Shown here piece after piece: positions 15,636-24,302 of a DNA stretch of 38,549 nt. The stretch is from contig JBDKKY010000006.1 in NCBI GenBank assembly GCA_039795875.1, positions 1-38,549 on the forward strand, written 5' to 3'. The notes under the pieces are model-generated. The model made no database searches, was not told the DNA's origin, and saw nothing but the letters and a program-made list of their open reading frames with translations. A program made the position numbers and the translations under genes. The DNA is from CAIZLB01 sp039795875. Its GTDB lineage: Bacteria > Patescibacteriota > Minisyncoccia > Phycocordibacterales > CAIZLB01. Each line of letters starts with the position of its first letter. Position 1 is the first letter of the stretch.

Positions 15636-16709
15636 CTACTTAATTTCGTCTAAGAATTTCCATACAAGTTGATTCATTTCGAATCGCTCAACAAAAGCAC
15701 GTACATTTTCTTTGTCTGCTGTTGGGTGCATGCGTAAGATGTCTTTTATCTGCTCTGCAACCAGATTCTCATCAGGCTTCAATTCTTCAAGCGCGGCAAT
15801 CTTACTTAGTGCCAGCTGCGATTTCACCCGCTTGTCCGCAACTTCTTTTCGTTCGTCTTTTAAATCTTTTTCTGTCTTATTAATCTGTTTTAAATATGCA
15901 TCAAACGTTGTTCCCATTCGTGCAATATCTGCTTTCATCTCCTCAATCATAATATTTAATTCTGAATCTAAAAAGAAATCAGGGTATTGAATCTTTGATT
16001 CTTCAATAATTTTATCGATTAACACAATCCGAGTTTTCTCCAGTGCTTTTTGGTGTTTAGTATCTATAATATTTTTCTTGATAGCCTCTCTGACCTCGTT
16101 CACTGTTTGGAATGGACCAACTTTTTTTGCGAATGCATCATCGAGTGCTACTGGCTCAAGATCTCCGTGTGAATGATCGTCATGACCATGGGTACTTGAG
16201 GCATGGTAGTCCATGTGTGCCACCTTCTTTCGTAAATCAAGCAACATCGCGTCAATCTCTTCGTCTGTCGCGTCAATCTTTTCAATTGTATCTTCAGTAG
16301 TTTTATGTTTCTTGGCTAACTTTTTGTAGTCGGCCATATCTATTTCTGGGGGAGTGGCGAAGGTAATCTTGAGTTCTGCGTCGTCACCTATAGCCAACTT
16401 TGTGACCGTGATTTGAGGTTGGTTGATAGGCATCTTCTTACTCTCAAGAACAATATCTGAAAAAACCTCGTCTATAACTGAACGACAAGCCTCCTCGGTG
16501 ATTGTGTAGTCGCCAACCTTTTCTATTAGAACTTTCTCAGGCACGTGGCCGGGTCGAAAACCATCAATCTTGACTTGCTCGTTTAGGTTTTTGAGCGCTT
16601 TACCTCTATTTTTAGCAATGGCTTCTTTTGATACATGCACCTCCAAAGTAATTTGGCAGGGTACGGATGCGTTTGTGTTTTTGATTTTAAATGTTTTTTT
16701 ATCGAACAT
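15636..16709 (-). CDS. tig: Trigger factor lacking the PPIase domain
   Basis: Ribosome-associated chaperone for nascent chains. The N-terminal ribosome-binding domain has the signature GFRPGHVP at 50-57. It continues to DYKKLAKKHK (about 128-137). Where bacterial trigger factors insert an FKBP-type prolyl isomerase domain of about 90 residues, there is only a short linker with a His-rich stretch (about 169-182, HASSTHGHDDHSHG). The helical chaperone arms (about 195-357, IKKNIIDTKHQKALEKTR, LKDERKEVADKRVKSQLALSKIA) are kept. Total length is 357 aa versus about 430 in E. coli. It is downstream of nusA and ppaC on the same strand, possibly one operon. Confidence 0.9.
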   Translation of the reverse strand: MFDKKTFKIKNTNASVPCQITLEVHVSKEAIAKNRGKALKNLNEQVKIDGFRPGHVPEKVLIEKVGDYTITEEACRSVIDEVFSDIVLESKKMPINQPQITVTKLAIGDDAELKITFATPPEIDMADYKKLAKKHKTTEDTIEKIDATDEEIDAMLLDLRKKVAHMDYHASSTHGHDDHSHGDLEPVALDDAFAKKVGPFQTVNEVREAIKKNIIDTKHQKALEKTRIVLIDKIIEESKIQYPDFFLDSELNIMIEEMKADIARMGTTFDAYLKQINKTEKDLKDERKEVADKRVKSQLALSKIAALEELKPDENLVAEQIKDILRMHPTADKENVRAFVERFEMNQLVWKFLDEIK

Positions 16710-16729
16710 ATATGAATATATTGAATGGA

Positions 16730-17659
16730 TTAGTTGGGTAGTTTTAATGCAGGAATAATTTGTTTCTTTCTTGAGAGAATGCCGGGCAATACTTCCGTAT
16801 CTCCCTGTACACTGACTCCAAATGAGGTTGAGACCAGATCTTTAATAAACTGATTATACGTGAAGGCGGTTGCTTCTTCTGTGAGGATGTTGATGACAAA
16901 AAATAGAACATCATACACATCTTTTTCTTCAGTTAATAGTGATTTAATGGCGGCAACAATTCCATCCTTTCTCGCCAGTATTGATTCAGAATCTGTTGTC
17001 TCAACCACAGAGATCCGGATATTTTTGTCACCAACCAAAGTTTTTTTACTATCAATGTGTATGAGCCCTATATCTGTAAAATCAGAAACATCTGACTTGG
17101 CTTTAAACATCTCACCGGCGTATGACTGAACGTCAATCCCAAGTTTTGTTGCTAGTTTTTCCGCAACATCTTTGTCGTGTGGAGTTGTTGTGGGTGATCG
17201 AAATGCAAGGGTATCAGAGAGTATTGATGACAACATAAGTCCAGCCATTGGTTCTGGCAATGTATCAATCACAGCAGGACCCATAAGATCATGCATTACA
17301 GTTGCAGTTGAAGCCAGTGGGCGAATGGTCATATCTACAGGTTTTCGAGTGGATAATCCACCAGCAAGCATGTGATGGTCTATAATTTGAATAATATCTG
17401 CATCCGCAATTGCTGGTGGTAGCTCTTGATGATTGTTTGTGTCTACTACAACAACTTGATCGCCTGCCTCTAAGGTCTCCAGTAAAGTCGGCTCTGTAGT
17501 ATTCCATCGTCGCAATACAAACTGTGTTTCTTTGTTTAATGTTCCCAAAACAAAAGGCAGCGCCTCTTGTGAGGTATGAGTTTTCAAATACCAAGCCCAC
17601 AAGATTGCACTTATTGTTGCATCGGTATCTGGGGAAATGTGTCCAAAAACTTTTATCAT
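16730..17659 (-). CDS. ppaC: Manganese-dependent inorganic pyrophosphatase
   Basis: Family II pyrophosphatase (309 aa) that hydrolyses PPi from biosynthesis. The DHH-type metal motifs are FGHISPDTDATISA (DTD), VVVVDTNNHQEL, IIQIIDHHMLAGG (DHH) and LSSILSDTLAFRSPTT. The DHHA2 domain ends with the signature SRKKQIIPAL. The usual HxNPDTD motif reads HISPDTD, with Asn replaced by Ser. It lies between nusA and tig with short gaps (35 and 20 bp), suggesting cotranscription. Confidence 0.93.
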   Translation of the reverse strand: MIKVFGHISPDTDATISAILWAWYLKTHTSQEALPFVLGTLNKETQFVLRRWNTTEPTLLETLEAGDQVVVVDTNNHQELPPAIADADIIQIIDHHMLAGGLSTRKPVDMTIRPLASTATVMHDLMGPAVIDTLPEPMAGLMLSSILSDTLAFRSPTTTPHDKDVAEKLATKLGIDVQSYAGEMFKAKSDVSDFTDIGLIHIDSKKTLVGDKNIRISVVETTDSESILARKDGIVAAIKSLLTEEKDVYDVLFFVINILTEEATAFTYNQFIKDLVSTSFGVSVQGDTEVLPGILSRKKQIIPALKLPN

Positions 17660-17694
17660 AAGATTATTATTTCTTTAAATTTATTTTAATTTAC

Positions 17695-18867
17695 TTATTC
17701 TGTAACAACCTCCTCTTCCTCACCAGCTTGATCATTTGGTACTGATTTGATGTCGATTCTCCAACCTGTAAGTTTGGCAGCCAATCGCACATTTTGCCCT
17801 CCCTTGCCGATAGCGAGTGATTGTTGATCTTCTGTTACCACAGCATGAGCTGTTTTATTGGCTTCATCGATGTCTACCCCTAGAATATAGGCTGGAGATA
17901 GAGATTTTTCAATAAACTCTCCCAAATCGTCTGACCATTCAATAATATCAATACCCTCTCCATTAAGCTCGTTTCGAACTACATTTACTCGAGAGCCTCT
18001 TTGTCCCACCATTGCTCCTACTGGGTCGACTCCGTTTCCTTTGACCGCAATCTTTGAACGGGTTCCTGCCTCTCGTGCAATACCTTTGATTTCCACTGTT
18101 CCTGCAGCGATTTCAGGCACCTCAAGGGTGAATAGCTTCTCTAGGAACTTAGGATGAGATCGAGAAAGTCTTAGAAATACCCCTCGGCCAGTCTCTTCTA
18201 CTTGCATAAGATAGGCTCGGATCCTCTCCCCTTGTTTAAATCTCTCACTTTTTATCTGTTCATCGTATGGAATAACACCAACAGCCTTGCCCACATCAAC
18301 GAAGATTGAGCCTCTTTCAACGCGCTCTACTGTTCCAACCACAATTTCCCCCTCTTTACTGCCAAATTCTCCCAAAAGATTGACTTTTTCGGCCTCTCGG
18401 ATCTTTTGCATAATCACTTGTTTAGCTGTTTGAGCGGCAATTCGTCCAAAATCATCCTTATATTCCAAAGGAAATACCAATTCATCACCTGCGACGACGT
18501 CTCTTTTGATCTTTTGAGCATCGGCCAGCAGTATGTGTTGATCATCATTGAATCTAACCTTTTGAGCAATAGCCTCTTGCTGGGCCGCGGTCAGTTCAAT
18601 GCCGTTGTCTCGATCCTCCTTCATCTGAGCAATTTCCTCCTCAGTTAGTACTTCGCCGGGCTCAACAACTATTTTAGCTTGAAAAAACTCGGTTTTTCCA
18701 GAGTTAATGTCAAAATCAGCCTTAATAATCTGAGATCGTCGGCCATGTTCCTTTTTGTAGGCGGTAGCCAAAGAAGAGCCGATAGCCTCAATTATTTTTG
18801 CTCTTGGTATATTTCGCTCTGTTTCTAGTTGGTCCAGAACGAGATGTATTGCTTTTAGGTCAAACAT
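17695..18867 (-). CDS. nusA: Transcription termination/antitermination factor NusA
   Basis: RNA polymerase-bound pausing, termination and antitermination factor (390 aa). The N-terminal domain starts DLKAIHLVLDQLETERNIPR and contains an extra acidic segment (about 70-105). The S1 domain follows (EIVVGTVERVERGSIFVDVG). KH1 (VKGNGVDPVGAMVGQRGSRV) and KH2 (AIGKGGQNVRLAAKLTGW) carry the GxxG loops. No C-terminal acidic repeats are present beyond a short Glu-rich tail, as in many non-enteric bacteria. It appears to head a minus-strand operon nusA-ppaC-tig. Confidence 0.95.
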   Translation of the reverse strand: MFDLKAIHLVLDQLETERNIPRAKIIEAIGSSLATAYKKEHGRRSQIIKADFDINSGKTEFFQAKIVVEPGEVLTEEEIAQMKEDRDNGIELTAAQQEAIAQKVRFNDDQHILLADAQKIKRDVVAGDELVFPLEYKDDFGRIAAQTAKQVIMQKIREAEKVNLLGEFGSKEGEIVVGTVERVERGSIFVDVGKAVGVIPYDEQIKSERFKQGERIRAYLMQVEETGRGVFLRLSRSHPKFLEKLFTLEVPEIAAGTVEIKGIAREAGTRSKIAVKGNGVDPVGAMVGQRGSRVNVVRNELNGEGIDIIEWSDDLGEFIEKSLSPAYILGVDIDEANKTAHAVVTEDQQSLAIGKGGQNVRLAAKLTGWRIDIKSVPNDQAGEEEEVVTE

Positions 18868-18930
18868 AGTATTTTGTTGTATTTATCTTTGTAAATATAT
18901 AGAAAGTCGACACAAAGGTCTCTAAAACAA

Positions 18931-18986
18931 AAGATCGCGTCTGGTTGAAGAGCGATCTCTTGTGAGTCTGGTACGGACTAGACTCA
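18931..18986. other. Two adjacent hairpins between nusA and pilB
   Basis: AGATCGC (18932-18938) pairs with GCGATCT (18952-18958). TGAGTCT (18963-18969) pairs with AGACTCA (18980-18986). They lie back to back in the divergent 196-bp intergenic region, upstream of a TATACT about 45 nt before pilB. No T-run follows, so a terminator is not supported. They could be operators or part of an RNA leader. Confidence 0.35.
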
Positions 18987-19063
18987 GTATTAGATTAGAC
19001 TATCTGTATGTGTGTTATACTATCAAATATAAGTAAAAAGTCAAATCAATTTTTTAACAATTT

Positions 19064-20821
19064 ATGTACATTGATCAAGAAAAACTCTTCAAGTTCATCA
19101 TCGATACAGGGCTTATTACACAGGATGAATATGAGCATTTTAAAGAGTTGGCAGAAACCAGTAAGCAAAAATTGCAACAAGTCCTTGTTTCTCAAGGTAA
19201 GGTGAAAGAAGAGGATATGATTAAGATTGAATCATACTTAAGTGGGGTGCCTTTTATTGATTTATCTGATAAAAAGATATCTTCAGACATTTTATATCTA
19301 ATCCCTGAGCCTATCGCCCGAAAACACAATATTGTGGCTATCGGCAAAAAAGATAACACTCTCGAAGTTGCGCTCCTAGATGCAGATGATTTACCTGTTA
19401 TTGATTTTGTAAAGAAAAAGACTGGATTACAAATCGTTCCTCGATTGACCAATGTAGAGTCGATGAAGCAGATGCTTTTACAATACCAGAAAAGTTTGAA
19501 GGTAGACTTTGGAGATATTTTGCAAACAGAAGTAGCTGGTGCGGTGCAGACATTGGCTGAAGCGGATCCTAATGCAGAAGTAAGTTCAGAAGATCTGCGA
19601 AAGATGGCTGAGGACTTGCCCATTGTGCGCATTGTTGAAACATTGTTGAAGCACGCGGTGATTCAAAACGCATCCGATATTCACGTGGAACATACTGAGG
19701 TGGAAACAGTCATTCGATATCGTATCGATGGCATGTTACACGATGCCATGATTTTACCAAAAGCGACGGGTCCAAGTATTGTTGCACGTATCAAGGTGTT
19801 AGCCAGCCTAAAACTAGATGAGAAGCGTCTCCCCCAAGATGGTCGTTTCAAGATAGAATTGAACGGTGAAAAAGTCTCGTTTCGTGTCTCTATCCTGCCA
19901 ACATATTATGGAGAGAAGATTGTGATGCGTCTCTTGCGCGAAGCGGTTTCTGGTTTTACACTCGAGGGTTTGGGTTTTCATGGTAAATCTCTAGAAGATA
20001 TTCAGGAAGCTATTAATTATTCTGATGGAATGATTTTAACAACAGGTCCAACTGGATCTGGAAAAACTACAACACTGTATACTGTACTTGATATTTTGAA
20101 TACACCAGATGTAAATATTTCTACAGTGGAAGATCCTGTCGAATATCAAATAAAACGAATCAATCAAACAGCAATTCGTTCCGATATTGGATTTACGTTT
20201 GCTACTGGGTTGCGATCACTACTTCGACAAGATCCTGACATCATCATGGTGGGAGAGATTCGTGATAATGAAACAGCCGCGCTTGCGATCAATGCGGCTC
20301 TTACGGGTCACTTGGTGCTTTCAACTTTGCACACCAACTCTGCAGCGGGTGCGATTCCTCGTTTGATAGATATGAAATGTGAGCCTTTTTTGATTGTATC
20401 AACCGCAAAAGTAATTGTGGCACAACGATTGATTCGTCAGCTGTCTGAGACAAAAGAAAAATATACTTTGAGTGATGCTGAGCTTGCGAATCTACAAAAG
20501 AAAGTTGACCTCGACAAGGTGATGGAAGTACTAAAGGAAGAAAAAATTGTGGCAAAAAATATGTCATGGGAGAAAGTTCCGTTTTATAGGCCAGGAAAAG
20601 TAACAGAGACTGATAGTGGATATGCGGGACGACTGGGTATTCATGAAGTGTTGAAAGTTTCTTCAGCTATTAAAGAATTGATTATGTCTGATGCGAACGC
20701 TGATAAGATAGAAGAACAGGCAAAGACAGAAGGTATGATAACAATGTTGGAGGATGGAATTTTCAAAGCGGTGCAAGGACTGACGAGCATTGAGGAGGTG
20801 TTGAGAATTGTGTCAGAATAG
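19064..20821 (+). CDS. pilB: Type IV pilus assembly ATPase PilB/GspE
   Basis: Cytoplasmic hexameric motor that drives pilus extension (585 aa). The N-terminal GspE-II domain runs about 1-150 (VPFIDLSDKKISSDILYLIP). The ATPase core has ASDIHVEHTE, the Walker A GPTGSGKTT at about 328-336, the Asp box STVEDPVEYQ, the Walker B region GEIRDNETA (about 395) and the His box HLVLSTLHTNSA. The zinc-binding tetracysteine loop usual after QRLVR is absent: QRLIRQLSETKEKY contains no Cys. It leads the pilus region, but pilC follows only after an SAHH-like and an RRM gene. Confidence 0.95.
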   Translation: MYIDQEKLFKFIIDTGLITQDEYEHFKELAETSKQKLQQVLVSQGKVKEEDMIKIESYLSGVPFIDLSDKKISSDILYLIPEPIARKHNIVAIGKKDNTLEVALLDADDLPVIDFVKKKTGLQIVPRLTNVESMKQMLLQYQKSLKVDFGDILQTEVAGAVQTLAEADPNAEVSSEDLRKMAEDLPIVRIVETLLKHAVIQNASDIHVEHTEVETVIRYRIDGMLHDAMILPKATGPSIVARIKVLASLKLDEKRLPQDGRFKIELNGEKVSFRVSILPTYYGEKIVMRLLREAVSGFTLEGLGFHGKSLEDIQEAINYSDGMILTTGPTGSGKTTTLYTVLDILNTPDVNISTVEDPVEYQIKRINQTAIRSDIGFTFATGLRSLLRQDPDIIMVGEIRDNETAALAINAALTGHLVLSTLHTNSAAGAIPRLIDMKCEPFLIVSTAKVIVAQRLIRQLSETKEKYTLSDAELANLQKKVDLDKVMEVLKEEKIVAKNMSWEKVPFYRPGKVTETDSGYAGRLGIHEVLKVSSAIKELIMSDANADKIEEQAKTEGMITMLEDGIFKAVQGLTSIEEVLRIVSE

Positions 20822-20834
20822 TATTGAAAATATT

Positions 20835-21902
20835 TTACAAAAGGATATCAATAACTCCTTGAGGAACATTAATGAAGCCTATTGTCATTGGTGTTTTTGT
20901 TATCGCCTCCAGTGTTGATCCTAGTAATAACCCCATAGTATTTTCCATTCCCTCTAGAGGACTTTCAATTCGATTACCTTTAAATGTGATTGGAAAACCA
21001 TTGTTTACAAATGTAATGTTTTTGTATTTCATGTCTGCGTGAAGTGAGGTAGATCCGTTTCTAAAAAATGAAACAGGAAATTCTCGATCTGATGAAGAGA
21101 CGCTGATCAGGTAAAGTGGTGTGTGGTTAGCGAACCTTTCAATATCTTCTGAAGTCATAATAGGAAAACCTGTGGCGCCCACAATTATATTTGGTTTGGT
21201 ATCGATGATGGTTTTGATTAAGTCAGTATGACCTAAAGAAGAATCGAAGCCTTGTACTGAATAAGACTCTTTTAATAGCCGTCTAACATTTTCTCCGATA
21301 GGACCAAGACCTACCACCAATATCTGAGGTTCTTCAATATTATGTATTTCAATACACTCCTTGATTCGAGATGTACATAGATCAGCGATAATTTTACTTT
21401 CTAAAGTTAATTTAATATGAGATCGCGCAACATTGAAAACAGGGAAATTAAGGGTGGTTTTCTCTAATTTTCTAAAACCGGAGGAAGTTTGTTCAATCCC
21501 AGCCAAAACATCTGTAGCTCGATCAGACTCATTAAAGACGCTCAATAATTCACCCCCATCGTCTAAAACTATGATTTTTTGGCCTTCGGGAACAGAATCC
21601 AGCATATATAGACAGTTGGCGCGGTGCTGCAGGTCGAAACCTTCTAGAGACAAGGCTGGTTGGTACATTTGTATGCCCAAATCCTTCAACTCGCCCAAAA
21701 TCTCTGTGTTTGTAGAGTAAATCTTGCCTAAAACATGCATATTTTGAGGTTTAAACCCGTATGAAATCAGTAACTTGAACATCTCAAGCTGGGTTTCTAG
21801 TAGGTGTTGGCAGGCTACAAGGTGAAATTCGGGGATTTGTGGAGGTAAATCCCTGTATAAATCAAAGACTTTATGGAGTTTGGGGTATTCATATGAATAC
21901 AT
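20835..21902 (-). CDS. SAHH-like NAD-binding protein of unknown function
   Basis: The 355-aa protein resembles S-adenosylhomocysteine hydrolase (AHCY). DDGGEL at 114-119 matches the DDGGD motif, and GIEQTSSGFRKLE (from 135) matches G-x-EETTTG-x-RL. NFPVFNVARSHIK (152-164) matches FPVxxVNxxxxK, and the Rossmann motif GLGPIG is at 198-203. Of the AHCY catalytic pair, Lys is kept (K164), but the position four further on, Asp in AHCY, is Glu (E168). The NAD-contacting C-terminal KPDHYRY motif is missing, and the protein is shorter than AHCY (about 430-490 aa). It may have a different substrate. I chose the ATG at 21902: a minus-strand TACTAT lies 6 nt upstream; a longer start at 21932 is possible. 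Confidence 0.6.
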   Translation of the reverse strand: MYSYEYPKLHKVFDLYRDLPPQIPEFHLVACQHLLETQLEMFKLLISYGFKPQNMHVLGKIYSTNTEILGELKDLGIQMYQPALSLEGFDLQHRANCLYMLDSVPEGQKIIVLDDGGELLSVFNESDRATDVLAGIEQTSSGFRKLEKTTLNFPVFNVARSHIKLTLESKIIADLCTSRIKECIEIHNIEEPQILVVGLGPIGENVRRLLKESYSVQGFDSSLGHTDLIKTIIDTKPNIIVGATGFPIMTSEDIERFANHTPLYLISVSSSDREFPVSFFRNGSTSLHADMKYKNITFVNNGFPITFKGNRIESPLEGMENTMGLLLGSTLEAITKTPMTIGFINVPQGVIDILL

Positions 21903-21908
21903 ATGATG

Positions 21909-21914
21909 ATAGTA
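21909..21914 (-). promoter_or_regulatory. -10 candidate of the SAHH-like gene
   Basis: Minus-strand TACTAT lies 6 nt before the ATG at 21902, matching the spacing of other -10 boxes in the window. Confidence 0.35.
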
Positions 21915-22095
21915 GCATAACCTCTGGAGCATTGCTTTACCTTCATAATAGTGTTACTATTAATACACAAGGGTTTTTCCCACAAATTTTGAGATTATGG
22001 TTTATAAGGAAGCGCAGTGACTCTCTTCGTTTTAAATAGATCAAATTAGGTTTCAAGATAGTGTTTATCGAGTCGGGCCGTAGAAAGCTCATTAA

Positions 22096-22101
22096 TATAA
22101 T
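22096..22101 (+). promoter_or_regulatory. -10 candidate of the RRM protein gene
   Basis: TATAAT lies 23 nt before the ATG at 22125. Unlike most genes here, this implies a short AT-rich leader. The region from 21903 to here holds no gene. Confidence 0.4.
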
Positions 22102-22124
22102 TAAGAATAAGAAAAATAGATAAA

Positions 22125-22511
22125 ATGGCAGACGTAGTAAACAACAAAAAGCTTTATGTAGGTAACCTATCATGGGGCGTAAATGATGACTCATTAAAAG
22201 CAGCTTTCGGAGAGTGCGGAGAAGTAGTTTCAGCACAAGTATCAATCGATAGAATGACAGGCCGATCACGAGGTTTTGCATTCGTAGAATTTGCTACTGA
22301 TGAACAAGCTCAAGCAGCTATCGCTCGATGGAATGAACAAGAATTAGATGGCCGACCACTACGTGTAAACGTAGCTATGCCTCGAGAAGAAGGAGCACCA
22401 CGACGATCATTCGGCGGAGGAGCACCACGAGGAGGTAATGGAGGAGGATTCGGAGGTGGAGCACGTCGAGATGATTCTCGAGGTGGATACAACCGAGACC
22501 GATCTTGGTAG
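22125..22511 (+). CDS. RRM RNA-binding protein with Gly/Arg-rich tail
   Basis: The 128-aa protein is a single RNA-recognition motif (about 8-86) with RNP2 LYVGNLSW and RNP1 RGFAFVEF, followed by a Gly/Arg-rich tail (about 90-128). Bacterial proteins of this design are small, abundant RNA chaperones, often cold-induced. 12 of its 15 Arg codons are CGA, suggesting high-expression codon choice matched to the tRNA-Arg(UCG) at 11578. It ends with a rho-independent terminator and is probably monocistronic. Confidence 0.92.
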   Translation: MADVVNNKKLYVGNLSWGVNDDSLKAAFGECGEVVSAQVSIDRMTGRSRGFAFVEFATDEQAQAAIARWNEQELDGRPLRVNVAMPREEGAPRRSFGGGAPRGGNGGGFGGGARRDDSRGGYNRDRSW

Positions 22512-22547
22512 TCTACTCAGTGAATACATAGTTCACACAAAAAACAT

Positions 22548-22575
22548 CGTACATATATTATGTGCGGTTTTTTTG
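22548..22575 (+). terminator. Rho-independent terminator of the RRM gene
   Basis: CGTACAT (22548-22554) pairs with ATGTGCG (22560-22566; one G-T pair) with a 5-nt loop, followed by a run of T. A-rich sequence precedes it. Confidence 0.75.
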
Positions 22576-22591
22576 TTATCATACATACTAT

Positions 22592-23806
22592 ATGAGGTTC
22601 TCTTATACGGCGAAAAAAAATGATGGTAATGTTGTGACTGCGGTCTTTGAGGGTAATTCAAAGTCAGAACTTTTTAAAGAGTTGGAAAAATTAAATCTCA
22701 TTTTGTTGAACTACAAGGAGTTGAATTCTAAGAGTGCTGTTGTCAGCGAAAAGATAGGCGCTTTTTTTGGTCGTATAAAAATGATGGACAAGATTAGTTT
22801 TGCACGTAACCTGGGAAATATGCTAGACGCCGGCTTGTCATTTACACGGGCAATTGCTGTATTGGAAAAACAAACAAAAAATAAAAAGCTGAAAGAAGTT
22901 TATCAGTCTATCAGTAACGATATCTCGGCTGGAAAAACTTTTCACGAGGCTTTGCAAAAATATCCAAAAGTGTTTCCCCAGCTGTTTGTGTTCATGGTAA
23001 AGGCCGGAGAGGAAAGTGGTAATTTGTCAGAGTCTTTGAAGGTTATTGGTAACCAGTTGGAGAAAACCTATCTCCTGCAGAAGAAAGTAAAAGGAGCGAT
23101 GATCTACCCAGCGGTTATTATTAGTGTGATGATTATCATTGGAATCATCATGATGATGACTGTGGTGCCGAAGTTGACCCAGACTTTTGCTGAGCTTAAA
23201 ACAACTCTGCCTGCCTCGACTCGTTTTGTTGTCGCATTCAGCAAATTGATCAATAACCACTTTATATTGTTTTTAATGCTTGTCGCTGCTGGTATTTTTG
23301 GTTTGGTTACTCTTATGAAGACCAAGAAAGGGAAGAGGGGTTTCGATTGGTTGGTATTGCGCATACCTGTGATCGGACGAATTGTTATAGAGTCCAACAC
23401 AGCTAAAACCACTCGGACACTATCATCGTTGATTGGATCAGGAGTGAACTTGATTCAGTCAGTAGAAATCACACGTGATGTGATGCAAAATAGTTACTAC
23501 AAAGATATACTCGATGAGACCATCAAAGTTGTAGAGAAAGGTAAGTCGCTCGGAACAGTCATTGAACAAAACGAAAAATTGTATCCGGTGTTTGTGACAG
23601 AGATGATCAGTGTCGGAGAAGAGACAGGAAAATTGTCATCGATGTTACAAGGTGTGGCAGTGTTTTACGAAAATGAAGTAGAACAAAAAACAAAGGATCT
23701 CTCAACTATTGTTGAGCCAATGCTTATGGTTTTCGTAGGTGCAGCAGTGGGATTTTTTGCGGTCGCTATGATCACTCCAATGTACTCAGTAATGAATAAC
23801 TTATAA
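22592..23806 (+). CDS. pilC: Type IV pilus inner-membrane platform protein PilC/GspF
   Basis: Integral membrane platform protein that links PilB to pilin assembly (404 aa). Two T2SSF domains are visible: FARNLGNMLDAGLSFTRAI with VFPQLFVFMVKAGEESGNL, and RTLSSLIGSGVNLIQSVEI with LYPVFVTEMISVGEETGKL. Membrane helices lie near 170-200, 225-245 and at the C-terminus (MLMVFVGAAVGFFAVAMITP). I chose the ATG at 22592, since the upstream in-frame GTG at 22562 lies inside the preceding terminator. The prepilin genes follow directly, 6 bp away. Confidence 0.95.
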   Translation: MRFSYTAKKNDGNVVTAVFEGNSKSELFKELEKLNLILLNYKELNSKSAVVSEKIGAFFGRIKMMDKISFARNLGNMLDAGLSFTRAIAVLEKQTKNKKLKEVYQSISNDISAGKTFHEALQKYPKVFPQLFVFMVKAGEESGNLSESLKVIGNQLEKTYLLQKKVKGAMIYPAVIISVMIIIGIIMMMTVVPKLTQTFAELKTTLPASTRFVVAFSKLINNHFILFLMLVAAGIFGLVTLMKTKKGKRGFDWLVLRIPVIGRIVIESNTAKTTRTLSSLIGSGVNLIQSVEITRDVMQNSYYKDILDETIKVVEKGKSLGTVIEQNEKLYPVFVTEMISVGEETGKLSSMLQGVAVFYENEVEQKTKDLSTIVEPMLMVFVGAAVGFFAVAMITPMYSVMNNL

Positions 23807-23812
23807 ACATAT

Positions 23813-24283
23813 ATGTCTATACACAATAAAGGGTTTACCGTTGTAGAACTTATCGTCGTCATTGCACTTATGGCGATGATCGCAGGTATGACGTTTGCTT
23901 CTTTTTCTTCTTTAAATAATAGACAGGCACTGGATAAACAAGTGGATGCTGTCAAAAGTATAGTACAACAAACCCGATTAGCTTCGCTGAATTCAAAAGA
24001 CGGGGCAACATTCAGTGTTGTGTTTGGTATTAATAAAATTACAGTCAAAGAAAGTGGGACGACTACGGTTAAGGATTATCCAAATATAGCCAGGATCTCT
24101 TTGATAACCAATGGATTACAGACAGTGGTTGGTAGCAACGCCACGAGTACAATCTCTTTCGCTAAGATCAGCGGGCTAGCCAATGCGACAGGTGTATTAA
24201 CATATGGATTGGTGACGGGGACAGGATCAACCACTTCGATGACAAAAACTATTACTGTAAATGCGCTAGGAAGGGTGGAGTGA
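23813..24283 (+). CDS. Prepilin-like protein 1 (GspH/FimT-type)
   Basis: The 156-aa pseudopilin-like protein has a class III signal: short basic leader ending NKG, cleavage before F, then FTVVELIVVIALMAMIAG with Glu at mature position 5. The mature part is a globular beta-rich domain. It would be processed by a prepilin peptidase that is not in this window. Minor pilin versus pseudopilin cannot be settled by eye. It is followed by three further prepilin-like genes on the same strand. Confidence 0.85.
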   Translation: MSIHNKGFTVVELIVVIALMAMIAGMTFASFSSLNNRQALDKQVDAVKSIVQQTRLASLNSKDGATFSVVFGINKITVKESGTTTVKDYPNIARISLITNGLQTVVGSNATSTISFAKISGLANATGVLTYGLVTGTGSTTSMTKTITVNALGRVE

Positions 24284-24302
24284 TATACTATATACATATA
24301 CC

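Noticed and set aside
17289..17600. ORF of 103 aa antisense or alternate frame in ppaC
   Set aside because: Shadow of the ppaC frame; no start signal or protein-like features.
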